64,000 nt of DNA from a marine gamma proteobacterium HTCC2089 (GTDB lineage Bacteria; Pseudomonadota; Gammaproteobacteria; Pseudomonadales; Azotimanducaceae), in assembly GCA_905182905.1 (NCBI GenBank), contig CAJJDH010000049.1, positions 1-64,000 on the forward strand, given 5' to 3'. This document shows, piece by piece, positions 1 through 8,385 of this stretch. Under the pieces are notes generated by a model. The model was given only the letters and a program-made list of their open reading frames with translations, had not been told where the DNA came from and did no database searches. Position numbers and translations under genes: made by a program. The first letter of the stretch is position 1, and each line of letters opens with the position of its first letter.

Positions 1-728
1 ATAGCTCTAATACATACCTAGAAATTCAAGCCGGTTCAGGTGGCACAGAAGCCCAAGATTGGGCAGATATGCTATTACGCATGTATTTGCGCTGGGCAGA
101 AAAACGCGGTTTCAATGTTTCAGTCACTGAGCTATCTCCCGGGGACATAGCGGGTATCAAAAGTGCCACAATTTTTGTTAGTGGTGCCTATGCTTATGGC
201 TGGCTTAGGACGGAAACTGGGGTTCACCGTTTAGTCAGGAAATCGCCTTTTGACTCAGGCAGTCGCCGTCATACATCCTTTGCTTCAGTATTTGTTTCCG
301 CAGAGATCGATGATGATATTGAAATTGATATCAATCCGGCGGATGTTCGAGTAGATACTTATCGCGCGAGCGGCGCGGGTGGGCAGCATGTTAACCGTAC
401 CGATTCCGCAGTTCGTCTTACTCACTTGCCGACTAATACTGTAGTGCAGTGTCAGAGTGAGCGTTCCCAACACCAAAATAAAGACAATGCTTATAAGCAG
501 TTGCGTGCAAAACTTTACGAACTTGAGCTGCAAACTCGCCGTTCTGAGCAGCAATTGATCGAAGACTCTAAAGCGGATATTGGCTGGGGTAGTCAGATAA
601 GATCCTACGTCTTGGACCAATCGAGAGTAAAAGACCTCCGCACTCAAGTTGAGCGTACAGACCCAAATGCAGTGCTTGATGGAGATCTAGATGGGTTTAT
701 TGAAGCTAGTCTCAAGGCAGGATTGTAA
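1..728 (+). CDS. prfB: Peptide chain release factor 2, 3' part (5' end outside window)
   Basis: RF2 recognises UGA and UAA stop codons and triggers release of the finished peptide on the ribosome. The reading frame is open from the window edge (frame beginning at base 3) to a stop at 726-728. It carries the class I release-factor GGQ catalytic motif (codons 378-386) inside the usual [11 protein letters not shown] context. The segment before it, with [11 protein letters not shown], is the conserved core start. The N-terminal domain and the region where RF2 genes usually carry a programmed frameshift lie upstream and cannot be judged. lysS follows 124 bases later, the classic prfB-lysS pairing, which supports RF2 rather than RF1. 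Identification is secure; only the 5' end is missing. Confidence 0.96.
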   Translation, partial: SSNTYLEIQAGSGGTEAQDWADMLLRMYLRWAEKRGFNVSVTELSPGDIAGIKSATIFVSGAYAYGWLRTETGVHRLVRKSPFDSGSRRHTSFASVFVSAEIDDDIEIDINPADVRVDTYRASGAGGQHVNRTDSAVRLTHLPTNTVVQCQSERSQHQNKDNAYKQLRAKLYELELQTRRSEQQLIEDSKADIGWGSQIRSYVLDQSRVKDLRTQVERTDPNAVLDGDLDGFIEASLKAGL

Positions 729-852
729 GTTGATTGAATAGCTACACCAACAATTCGTGTAAGCCTTGTGCAAAAGCTGGGGCTGAAAATGACAGAACAG
801 AACGATTACAAAATAAGCACTCAGCGGTGAGTGTAAAAGTGAGTAGAAAAAG

Positions 853-2331
853 ATGAGCGAAGAACGAGATATTCTGGCCAACCGCAAAGCTAAAATGGAC
901 GGCTGGCGCGCAGATACTGGGATCTATCCCAATGACTTTCGTCGCCAGGACCTAGCCGTAGATCTGCATCAGCAGGCCAAAGATCTCGACAAACCTCAAT
1001 TGGTAGAAGCCGCTATAGAGACGGCTGTTGCCGGGCGTATTATGTTGCGTCGAGTAATGGGCAAAGCGAGCTTTTTAACTATCCAAGATAACTCGGGTCA
1101 AATGCAATGCTACTTGACGAAGAATGAGCTAGGTGAAGAGGTCTATGATGCGTTCAACAAATATTGGGAAATGGGAGACATTGTGGGCGTACGTGGTGTG
1201 CTCATGCGCACCAATAAAGGCGAGCTAACTGTTAATGCCAAAGATATTGTGTTGTTGAACAAGACCCAGCTGCCGCTACCTGAAAAGTTTCACGGCGTGA
1301 CCGACCAAGAAATCCGTTATCGTCAGCGTTATATTGACTTGATCGTAAACGAAGACAGCAGGGGGGTGTTTCGTACGCGCTCTGTGGTCATGCAAAAAAT
1401 TCGCGAGTACTTCACCAAGCTAGATTACTTAGAAGTTGAAACACCAATGATGCACAGTATTCCCGGCGGCGCTACAGCCAGACCGTTTACTACTCATCAT
1501 AATGCCTTGGATATGCCCCTTTACCTACGTGTGGCGCCGGAACTGTTTTTGAAAAGGCTAGTAGTGGGCGGTTTTGAACGGGTGTTTGAAATCAACAGGA
1601 ACTTTCGTAACGAAGGTCTGTCAACGCGCCACAATCCGGAATTTACGATGCTTGAATTCTACCAAGCCTATGCCGATTACGAAGATTTGATGACGTTAAC
1701 CGATGACCTGTTGGCGAGCCTTGCGCGGGATGCCCTTGGCTCCACGGCTTTTAATTATCAGGGCATTGACTTAGATTTTGCCAATGCACCGCTGCGAATT
1801 AGTATGGCGGAGTCGCTAGCTCGATTCGGCAGCGTGCCGGAGGCTTCTGTAGCAGATGAGGATCACTTGCGTGGAGTATTGAAAGCCGGTGGCAATGCGT
1901 CTGAGGACCATTGGGGTTTGGGCCGGCTACAAATGGAAGTCTTTGAAGCGCAGGTTGAAGCTAAGCTTGAGCAGCCTACCTATATTACTGAATATCCAGC
2001 TGAGGTATCACCTTTGGCTCGTCGTAACGATAAGAATCCGGATATTACCGACAGGTTCGAACTTTTTATTGGTGGTCGCGAATATGCTAACGGATTTTCC
2101 GAGTTAAACGATCCAATAGATCAAGCGGCTCGATTTAGAGCGCAGGCAGAACTAAAGTCTCAAGGCGATGCCGAAGCCATGCACTTTGACCAAGACTATA
2201 TAACCGCGTTGGAATATGGTTTGCCGCCTACCGCGGGCGAGGGTGTGGGTATTGATCGACTAGTGATGTTACTAACCAACGCGCCATCCATTCGTGACGT
2301 GCTGCTGTTTCCGCTGATGCGCCACCAGTAG
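853..2331 (+). CDS. lysS: Lysyl-tRNA synthetase, class II
   Basis: Charges tRNA-Lys with lysine in the cytoplasm. The 492-residue product is close to the E. coli length (about 505). An OB-fold anticodon-binding domain fills roughly residues 58-135. The class II catalytic core follows, with motif 2 (FRNEG...HNPEFT, residues 251-266) and motif 3 (GEGVGIDRL, about 462-470). The lysine-specific region before the core (RYRQRYIDL, about 155-163) is present. The ATG at 853 begins MSEERD, and an A/G-rich stretch just before it can serve as ribosome binding site. It lies downstream of prfB in the same direction and is probably co-transcribed with it. Confidence 0.97.
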   Translation: MSEERDILANRKAKMDGWRADTGIYPNDFRRQDLAVDLHQQAKDLDKPQLVEAAIETAVAGRIMLRRVMGKASFLTIQDNSGQMQCYLTKNELGEEVYDAFNKYWEMGDIVGVRGVLMRTNKGELTVNAKDIVLLNKTQLPLPEKFHGVTDQEIRYRQRYIDLIVNEDSRGVFRTRSVVMQKIREYFTKLDYLEVETPMMHSIPGGATARPFTTHHNALDMPLYLRVAPELFLKRLVVGGFERVFEINRNFRNEGLSTRHNPEFTMLEFYQAYADYEDLMTLTDDLLASLARDALGSTAFNYQGIDLDFANAPLRISMAESLARFGSVPEASVADEDHLRGVLKAGGNASEDHWGLGRLQMEVFEAQVEAKLEQPTYITEYPAEVSPLARRNDKNPDITDRFELFIGGREYANGFSELNDPIDQAARFRAQAELKSQGDAEAMHFDQDYITALEYGLPPTAGEGVGIDRLVMLLTNAPSIRDVLLFPLMRHQ

Positions 2332-2469
2332 AGTTTAGATACATTGGATATGCAGGGTCGCTATATGTGAATGTTGTCGCTGTAAAGGCCGTCTTGTAAT
2401 TTGGTCAATCCATTAGGCATATGTTGAGCCTAGTTTAGCGGCGATATTCAATGATGATGAGGACTTGTT

Positions 2470-3189
2470 ATGAATCAACGAGTTAATTTAAGCGCCTCTT
2501 GGTTGGCGCTCCTTGGCGATCAGTTCGACCTTCCCTATATGCAACAGTTGCGAGACTTTTTGCTTATGCAAAAGCGTCAGGGTAAGCAGGTTTATCCGCC
2601 AGGGGAGCAAATGTTCGCAGCGCTAAACGCCATTGCAGTGGATGATGTGCGCGTTGTTGTCATTGGGCAGGATCCCTATCATGGGCCAGGACAAGCCCAT
2701 GGTTTGAGTTTTTCCGTACCCCATGGCGTCGCTATTCCTCCATCCTTACGTAATATTTTTAAAGAAATAGACAGTGATATAGGCTTACAGGAAACGGTAA
2801 AACATTACTGTGGCGACTTAACATCCTGGGCGCAGCAGGGGGTGTTGTTATTGAATAGTGTGCTCAGTGTTGAGCATGCTCAGGCGGCGTCTCATCAGGG
2901 CCAAGGGTGGGAGCAGTTCACTGATGTGTTAGTGACTAGACTTGCACAGCGTCGCCAAGGGTTGGTGTTTTTGCTCTGGGGTAGCTACGCCCAGAAGAAA
3001 GGTAAGCTTGTTGACGGTGACCGGCATCACCTGTTGTCAGCACCTCATCCCTCGCCGCTGTCTGCTCATCGCGGGTTTTTAGGGTGTAAACATTTTTCCA
3101 CAACAAATCAATTACTCCTCGCACAAGGTTTGTCTGCGATAGATTGGTCGCCAACTACCATTACGCACATCCATAGCGACATAAGCTAG
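2470..3189 (+). CDS. ung: Uracil-DNA glycosylase, family 1
   Basis: Removes uracil from DNA as the first step of base excision repair. The 239-residue protein has the water-activating motif GQDPYH at 66-71 (catalytic Asp68) and the minor-groove loop motif HPSPLSAHR from His193, both intact. VLLLNSVLSVE near 125-135 corresponds to the usual VLLLNTVLTVE. The start at 2470 follows GAGGAC with normal spacing. About 140 bases separate it from lysS, so it may have its own promoter, but I could not identify one with confidence. Length and motifs are typical. Confidence 0.96.
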   Translation: MNQRVNLSASWLALLGDQFDLPYMQQLRDFLLMQKRQGKQVYPPGEQMFAALNAIAVDDVRVVVIGQDPYHGPGQAHGLSFSVPHGVAIPPSLRNIFKEIDSDIGLQETVKHYCGDLTSWAQQGVLLLNSVLSVEHAQAASHQGQGWEQFTDVLVTRLAQRRQGLVFLLWGSYAQKKGKLVDGDRHHLLSAPHPSPLSAHRGFLGCKHFSTTNQLLLAQGLSAIDWSPTTITHIHSDIS

Positions 3190-3238
3190 GCACAAGCTAA
3201 ATGTTGAGGTTACAAATGAACAACAGAGTAATAACAAA

Positions 3239-4381
3239 ATGACAGCATTAGACCTTTCCAATAACGAAGACGTGCTTATTTGCGAGCATAAGACCACTGG
3301 TACTGGGCTGATAGGTCATGCTCATCTGAATATGGTCGGTAGTTTAAATGCTCTAACTTTAGATGCCGTAAAAGTATTGTTTGATGCAATATCTCACTGG
3401 TTCGAGCGCGAAGACATTGCTGCTGTTCTGTTAACAGGAGAGGGCGAAAAGGCATTTTGTGCTGGTGGCGATATACAGGCCCTTTACCGCGCAGCAGTAG
3501 CGAATAACGCAGCAGGCGAGCTATTAGATTTATATCCTTTTGAGTTTTTTGCGCAAGAGTATCGGTTAGATCACCTGCTGCACACTTTTAATAAGCCGGT
3601 CATTACGCTGGGTCACGGCATTGTTATGGGCGGCGGCTATGGTCTCTTTGCTGCTTCTAGCCACCGTGTGCTAACCCAGCGCAGCAAATTAGCCTTTCCT
3701 GAAATAACCATTGGTCTATTTCCTGATGCTGGTGGTAGCTGGGTATTAAAAAACTTACCGCAACCAATTGCGTTGTTCCTTGGACTTACCGGCAGTCAAG
3801 TGAATGCTACTGATGCCTTAGGTCTTAATATTGGCACGCACATTATTGAGCACGAGCAGAGGCAGCAGTTTATCGATGGGTTACTTACTCTAGCTTGGGC
3901 TGGAGAGGGAGAGGGCAACGGGCGGCTATTGGACGACTATTTGAACGCAAGTACTTTTGTTGGTGATGCGCCAGAGTCTGAATTGGCTAAGCTTGCGCCG
4001 TCACAGATTAACGTCGACAACCTTAGCAATTGTGTTGCCAGCATTGATGCACTGCAGGGACAGTCATCTTGGATTGACCGTGGTATAGGTAATTTACAAA
4101 ATGGCTGTCTGGTAACAGCGGGCATTATTTGGGAGCAATTGCGCCGAGTACAAACCATGAACTTGGCAGATAGCTTGCGCATGGAGCTGGCGGTAGCCAC
4201 TCACTGCCTGCGCTCGCCAGACTTTCAGGAAGGCGTACGGGCGCTGTTGATTGATAAAGATAATTCGCCAAAGTGGTCAGTGGAGCGTGTCGAAGACTTG
4301 TCCGAAAATTATATCAAAGCCCATTTTGATGAGTCATTTGCGGGGCTTTGGGCGAATAACCCGCTGCACGACCTAGACTGA
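3239..4381 (+). CDS. Enoyl-CoA hydratase/isomerase family protein, 3-hydroxyisobutyryl-CoA hydrolase-like
   Basis: A crotonase-fold acyl-CoA enzyme of 380 residues. The length and a distinctive internal motif fit the 3-hydroxyisobutyryl-CoA hydrolase branch of valine breakdown better than a simple enoyl-CoA hydratase (about 260 residues). Oxyanion-hole segments are visible as FCAGGDIQ (73-80) and HGIVMGGGYGLF (126-137). The PEITIGLFPDAGG segment at 154-166 holds the expected acidic residues Glu155 and Asp163. The C-terminal third is the extra helical region typical of this branch. No other valine genes are nearby, so the substrate is inferred. It ends 13 bases before the convergent ygfZ stop. 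Confidence 0.85.
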   Translation: MTALDLSNNEDVLICEHKTTGTGLIGHAHLNMVGSLNALTLDAVKVLFDAISHWFEREDIAAVLLTGEGEKAFCAGGDIQALYRAAVANNAAGELLDLYPFEFFAQEYRLDHLLHTFNKPVITLGHGIVMGGGYGLFAASSHRVLTQRSKLAFPEITIGLFPDAGGSWVLKNLPQPIALFLGLTGSQVNATDALGLNIGTHIIEHEQRQQFIDGLLTLAWAGEGEGNGRLLDDYLNASTFVGDAPESELAKLAPSQINVDNLSNCVASIDALQGQSSWIDRGIGNLQNGCLVTAGIIWEQLRRVQTMNLADSLRMELAVATHCLRSPDFQEGVRALLIDKDNSPKWSVERVEDLSENYIKAHFDESFAGLWANNPLHDLD

Positions 4382-4394
4382 GTTTGCTTACTTG

Positions 4395-5144
4395 TTATGA
4401 AGCGGATTGTTCTACATCTTCTTTTGCTTTCCGGGTAACCCAGAGACCGGTACCTGATAAGTTGGATTCGTCGGAGTCATTCCGGCTGACGTAAATAACA
4501 TCACCCTTGGTGCCCTGAGGGTTCTGCCAAGTGTCGCCTAATACAGGTGCCACTCCTTGCCAGCTGAACTCTGCTAATTGTTTTTTTACCGCGCCCCTAA
4601 ACTGGGCGCGTGCAACGATCTCCTGCCCCAGATAGCAACCTTTATCGAAATCCACTGCGCCGTGTATGTGTAGGTCTAGCATTTGCGGTAAGAAGCGTTG
4701 GCTTAACGGTTTGCTGATAAACACCATTCCCTGTTCAGCCATAAGGCTGCTTAGGGTGTTAGACAGGTCACTTTGTTCCGCTGTGCTGATTTTATCCAAA
4801 GCTATAGCCCAGCCAGGTAAAAAATGTTGTTCAGTGTCTTGGCTGGATTTAATAGTTAAACCCTCGTCTACCCAACTAAAGGTACACTTCGCAAACATCG
4901 CGTAGGGCTTAAGGAAGTTAATAAGATCCTGGGCAAGTGATTTATGCACGATCAAGCCAACGCCACTGTCTAGTTCTAATGCCCAGCCATTTGCCAGTAC
5001 TCGACCCTTGAGTGTGCACAATGCCATTGGCGTGGGTTGAGTTTTATTAATTCTTGCACTGTCACAGGTTAAGTAACCTTGCAAAAAATCTTTGACGGCA
5101 AAGCCTTCGAGGGTGATCATCCTCGCCTCTAGCCAGTTCTCCAC
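4395..5144 (-). CDS. ygfZ: YgfZ-type folate-binding, iron-sulfur maintenance and tRNA-modification-linked protein
   Basis: YgfZ proteins are glycine-cleavage-T-like folate-binding proteins that support Fe-S enzymes such as the tRNA methylthiotransferase MiaB. This 249-residue protein, shorter than E. coli YgfZ (about 326), carries the family signature KGCYLGQE at 168-175 with its essential Cys170. It is followed by the RAQFRGAVKK segment. It is divergent from sdhE, 83 bases from that start, reproducing the ygfZ/sdhE/ygfX neighbourhood of E. coli and other gammaproteobacteria. Both products support Fe-S or flavin enzymes, which fits the pairing. The start at 5144 gives a sensible N-terminus, though it lacks some of the usual N-terminal length. 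Confidence 0.88.
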   Translation of the reverse strand: MENWLEARMITLEGFAVKDFLQGYLTCDSARINKTQPTPMALCTLKGRVLANGWALELDSGVGLIVHKSLAQDLINFLKPYAMFAKCTFSWVDEGLTIKSSQDTEQHFLPGWAIALDKISTAEQSDLSNTLSSLMAEQGMVFISKPLSQRFLPQMLDLHIHGAVDFDKGCYLGQEIVARAQFRGAVKKQLAEFSWQGVAPVLGDTWQNPQGTKGDVIYVSRNDSDESNLSGTGLWVTRKAKEDVEQSAS

Positions 5145-5227
5145 AGAGTAGTCCCTTTCTTACAAACCGTATGGTTTTAGACTGCCTTAAGGCGAGCTAT
5201 AAAAGCAATAACCTAGGCTTTGTAGTT

Positions 5228-5479
5228 ATGAGTGCAACTGATCTTAAACAAATTTATTGGCGTAGTCGCCGTGGCATGCTTGAAATCGAAGCAAAGCTGA
5301 TACCGTTTATTCGTGACTACTTCGACGACTTGAGTGTTGAAGAACAAAAAGTTTATGAGCAGATGCTAGACCTCGAGGATTGGGAGATTTTTGATTGGTT
5401 GCAAGGTCGCGAGATACCAAAGGACCCTTTGATGCGCCAGGTGATCGAAAAAATCATCGCCTGCAAGTCAACCCTTTAG
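5228..5479 (+). CDS. sdhE: SdhE flavinylation factor (YgfY/Sdh5 family)
   Basis: Promotes covalent FAD attachment to succinate dehydrogenase SdhA and fumarate reductase. I chose the ATG at 5228, which gives an 83-residue protein matching the family length (about 85-90). A start at 5171 in the same frame would add 19 unlikely residues. The RGMLE motif at 15-19 is the RGxxE flavinylation signature. An acidic stretch (LEDWEIFDWLQGRE) forms the conserved helix that follows. It is divergent from ygfZ and is followed by a ygfX-like frame. Confidence 0.93.
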   Translation: MSATDLKQIYWRSRRGMLEIEAKLIPFIRDYFDDLSVEEQKVYEQMLDLEDWEIFDWLQGREIPKDPLMRQVIEKIIACKSTL

Positions 5480-5493
5480 GTCATAACTCCAAA

Positions 5494-5538
5494 AACTCTA
5501 ATAGCTCTAACAGCTCTAACAGCTCTAACAGCTCTAAT
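5494..5538 (+). repeat. Five tandem copies of a 9-base unit (A-R-C-T-C-T-A-A-Y)
   Basis: Five uninterrupted 9-base units lie just after the sdhE stop: AACTCTAAT, three copies of AGCTCTAAC, and AGCTCTAAT. A partial sixth copy (AGC) follows. The unit is a multiple of three, so copy number would not shift a frame. In the frame of the downstream ygfX-like gene the array would read as Asn-Ser-Ser repeats, but no ATG or GTG start precedes it in that frame. It is probably an untranslated spacer between sdhE and the next gene. No other copy was noticed in the window. Confidence 0.9.
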
Positions 5539-5649
5539 AGCGATATTGGCGATAATAGTTATAAAGACGCTCAGGGTGCCCTTAGAGCCAACGAGAATGG
5601 CGGTGTCGACAGCTATTGGCAGTATTGTTCTGACGGTCACATTTGTTTA

Positions 5650-6015
5650 GTGATTCGATCTGGGTACATTCGTTGCTGGTGCAACTGTGTTGGCTTTACC
5701 CTGTATCTTTACGCGGGCGCAATGCTCTTGGGCGTGACGGGTTTAAGCCTATTTGCAGTGGTAGGACACCGTTATCTGCTGAATGCAATCTGTTCGCAGT
5801 TTTTCTATATCTACCTGCCGGGTACGCTTGACCATCCTACCCAGTCGTTGCATCAGATAACGTTGCAGCAAGATACCCAAATTAGTACTTGGCAATTGAA
5901 TTGGGCCCTGTGTCTTTGTTTTCGTGGGCAAGATCCGCAATGGGTTTTTACCGATGAAGTAAACCCAGAAACTTTCGCGAGCTTGAGGAGACTGGAGAAG
6001 GTTACCCACGGGTAA
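5650..6015 (+). CDS. YgfX-like small membrane protein (putative, diverged)
   Basis: Position directly after sdhE suggests YgfX/CptA, the small membrane protein normally encoded there. From a GTG at 5650 the frame gives 121 residues, near the family length. Two hydrophobic stretches at about residues 13-45 would form a membrane hairpin. The C-terminal part ends with a soluble segment (PQWVFTDEVNPETFASLRRL) resembling the family's end, where an acidic residue precedes an F-x-x-L-R motif. The N-terminal half is poorly conserved, the GTG has no clear ribosome binding site, and the frame is open back into sdhE, so the start is uncertain. It could also be a decaying gene. Confidence 0.5.
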   Translation: MIRSGYIRCWCNCVGFTLYLYAGAMLLGVTGLSLFAVVGHRYLLNAICSQFFYIYLPGTLDHPTQSLHQITLQQDTQISTWQLNWALCLCFRGQDPQWVFTDEVNPETFASLRRLEKVTHG

Positions 6016-6017
6016 CC
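6000..6017. terminator. Perfect palindrome at the end of the ygfX-like gene
   Basis: GGTTACCC and GGGTAACC form an 8-base perfect stem around AC. The palindrome includes the TAA stop of the ygfX-like gene and lies 48 bases from the convergent nadB stop. No strong T-tract follows on either strand, so it would be a weak or bidirectional terminator, or an mRNA-end hairpin. Confidence 0.4.
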
Positions 6018-6064
6018 TGGCGCACGAAACCTCAAACAGAAGCTAGTTTCTCAAAAGCTTTGAC

Positions 6065-7681
6065 CTAAACCGAGGTTTTGATCATATCTAATTGGTCCGT
6101 ACTACCCGGGAACAATATGGTGTCTGTAGTATTCACAGTCTGTTCTGGATGGTCCAAGTTGAAGTTCAAGCCTCTACTTTCTTTCCTTTTCAGTGCCGAA
6201 CGCACAATTAGGTCCGCTACGTGTAGGAGGTTTCGCAGCTCGATTAGATCGTTGGTGACGCGATAATTTGCGTAGTATTCGTGGATCTCTTGCTTGAGTA
6301 ACTCTATACGGCGTTGGGCTCTTTGCAGGCGTTTGTCTGTTCTAACTATGCCCACGTAGTCCCACATAAAACGCCTTAGTTCTTCCCAGTTATGGGCAAT
6401 GATGACTGATTCGTCTGAATCGGTAACTTGAGATTCATCCCAACGAGGGATATATGGGGTGGCCTGAGGGCGATCCAATTGAGAAATAATTTTTTTCGCA
6501 GCATTCTCACCATAAACTAAACACTCAAGCAGAGAGTTACTCGCTAACCGATTTGCGCCATGCAGGCCGGTACAACTTACCTCGCCAATAGCGTAGAGGT
6601 TGGCAAGGTCGGTACGCCCGTGTTCGTCTACTACAACCCCGCCGCAGGTGTAGTGGGCAGCAGGCACAACAGGTATCGGCTCTCTGGAAATATCAATACC
6701 TAACTCTAAGCACTTTTGCGCAATGTTAGGAAAGTGCTGATGAATGAATTCCTTTGAACGGTGGCTGATGTCTAGGTAAATGCAATCTGCGCCTATACGT
6801 TTCATTTCGTGATCTATAGCTCTGGCAACGATATCTCGCGGTGCTAGCTCTGCGCGATCGTCGAATTTCTGCATGAAGCGCTGACCATTGGGTAGGCGCA
6901 GTACGCCACCTTCGCCCCTCACCGCCTCGGAAATTAAGAATGAGCCCGCATGTGGATGGTAGAGGCATGTCGGGTGGAATTGATTAAATTCCATATTCGC
7001 AACTCGACACCCAGCTCGCCAAGCCATGGCTATACCATCGCCGGTAGAGCCATCTGGGTTGCTCGTATAGAGGTATACTTTACTTGCGCCGCCAGTAGCC
7101 AAAATAACGAAGCGTGATTGGAATACTTCAACTCTACCGCTGGTTAAATTGAGAACGTAGGCGCCCGCGCACCGGCTTGGGTTGCGACCTAATTTCGATA
7201 GATTGATCAGATCAATGGCAACTCGATCATTGAATAGTTGAATATTCGGGTGGTCTAGTGCTCGCTCAGTAAGCGTTTGGGTAATCGCCTTACCGGTCGC
7301 ATCTGCCACATGGATGACGCGGCGGTGAGAGTGACCGCCTTCTCTGGTTAAATGCAGGGCGTTATCTTCAACGTCGAAATTCACCCCCCATTGCGCCAGT
7401 TGGTTAATAGCGTTGGGGGCACCTTGCACCACATCGCGCACTACATTGGCGTCACAGAGTCCCGCACCTGCATCTAGGGTGTCTCTGACATGATCGTCAA
7501 AGCTGTCATCTGGGTCGGTTACAGAAGCGACGCCGCCTTGGGCCCAGTGAGAAGAGCCACTAGTGATGTCGCCCTTGCAGAGCACGGTGACTCTGGCGTG
7601 TTCTGCCAGCAGTAGCGCTGTAGTTAGCCCCGCTGCACCGCCACCGACGACTAGAATGTCTGTATTAAATCTTTGCGACAT
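6065..7681 (-). CDS. nadB: L-aspartate oxidase
   Basis: FAD enzyme that oxidises L-aspartate to iminoaspartate, the first step of de novo NAD synthesis in the cytoplasm. The 538-residue protein matches the family length. The FAD dinucleotide motif GGGAAGLT is at 13-20, the active-site region [12 protein letters not shown] at 41-52, and the substrate-binding segment with [10 protein letters not shown] near 250. A C-terminal helical domain completes the fold. nadA and nadC are not in the window. In Pseudomonas and E. coli nadB abuts the rpoE operon; here it abuts rseC instead, with the sigma factor genes missing (see findings). Confidence 0.97.
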   Translation of the reverse strand: MSQRFNTDILVVGGGAAGLTTALLLAEHARVTVLCKGDITSGSSHWAQGGVASVTDPDDSFDDHVRDTLDAGAGLCDANVVRDVVQGAPNAINQLAQWGVNFDVEDNALHLTREGGHSHRRVIHVADATGKAITQTLTERALDHPNIQLFNDRVAIDLINLSKLGRNPSRCAGAYVLNLTSGRVEVFQSRFVILATGGASKVYLYTSNPDGSTGDGIAMAWRAGCRVANMEFNQFHPTCLYHPHAGSFLISEAVRGEGGVLRLPNGQRFMQKFDDRAELAPRDIVARAIDHEMKRIGADCIYLDISHRSKEFIHQHFPNIAQKCLELGIDISREPIPVVPAAHYTCGGVVVDEHGRTDLANLYAIGEVSCTGLHGANRLASNSLLECLVYGENAAKKIISQLDRPQATPYIPRWDESQVTDSDESVIIAHNWEELRRFMWDYVGIVRTDKRLQRAQRRIELLKQEIHEYYANYRVTNDLIELRNLLHVADLIVRSALKRKESRGLNFNLDHPEQTVNTTDTILFPGSTDQLDMIKTSV

Positions 7682-7890
7682 TTTGCTAATTATATTGAAT
7701 CGGCCTTGGAGTATAGCGATCTCGTGACCATTAGAGTATCTGCAAGATCGGGGTTTGTAATTGCGGGCCGTAGTCTCAGGCCTGGTGAGTTTTTGTGAAA
7801 CGGTGAGTATTTGTTCGACTCTGCTTTACCCATTGGCCCCACCGCACGTTATTCCTTGCTACTTTTGTTTGATTTTGGGTTAATCAGCGA

Positions 7891-8310
7891 ATGATCAAAA
7901 AGCAAATTCTAGTGGACACGCGACAAGACATTATTCGCCTTTATGCTGGCGAGAATCCTTGTGCAAAGTGCCCTAGCGGGTGCTCGTCTGCTCATAGTGC
8001 GCCGCCAAGAGATCTGCAGGCCATAGACTTTGTTTGGCCATCGACACACCTGAACTCTATGGTTCTTTATCTCTTTGGCCTACCGTTGGCACTTCTGTGT
8101 TTAGCCATAGGCTTGATTGATACCTTTGGGGCGCAGAGTTCCATTTGGCTTTTGGGTCTGTTTGTGGCCGCGGCCGTGGGCGTTGGAATGTTGCTGGGTA
8201 GGCATTTAGCTTACAAGAAAAGCCGTTCACTCCTGATGGCCTTGAAAGAAGCAATCGCCATACCCACTATGCCCAATAGCGAGAACGCTTACGCAGAAAA
8301 GTCGGCGTAA
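7891..8310 (+). CDS. rseC: RseC/MucC family inner-membrane regulator or redox protein
   Basis: RseC/MucC proteins are small inner-membrane proteins encoded at the end of sigma-E operons; RsxC-linked SoxR-reducing roles are also known. The 139-residue product has the family layout. A short cytoplasmic N-terminus carries clustered cysteines (Cys24, Cys27, Cys31) that could bind an Fe-S cluster or act in redox. Two membrane helices follow at about 56-77 and 84-104, then a basic C-terminal tail. It is slightly shorter than E. coli RseC (159). degP starts 75 bases downstream. No rpoE, rseA or rseB lies upstream; the 209-base gap to nadB holds no gene. Confidence 0.85.
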   Translation: MIKKQILVDTRQDIIRLYAGENPCAKCPSGCSSAHSAPPRDLQAIDFVWPSTHLNSMVLYLFGLPLALLCLAIGLIDTFGAQSSIWLLGLFVAAAVGVGMLLGRHLAYKKSRSLLMALKEAIAIPTMPNSENAYAEKSA

Positions 8311-8385
8311 TCAATATTTTGCTAGGGCTTCCACATGTGTTGGTGCCCACACCAGTTTCTGACCAATTTTGAGGAAAAATCCACA

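Noticed and set aside
5395-5649. Upstream extension of the ygfX-like gene from a TTG inside sdhE, including the Asn-Ser-Ser repeat
   Set aside because: It would overlap sdhE by 85 bases and has no ribosome binding site; the GTG at 5650 is a more modest choice, though neither is certain.
7689-7694. TATAAT on the minus strand upstream of nadB
   Set aside because: It lies only about 8 bases from the nadB start and has no -35 partner, so it would predict a nearly leaderless mRNA; probably chance.
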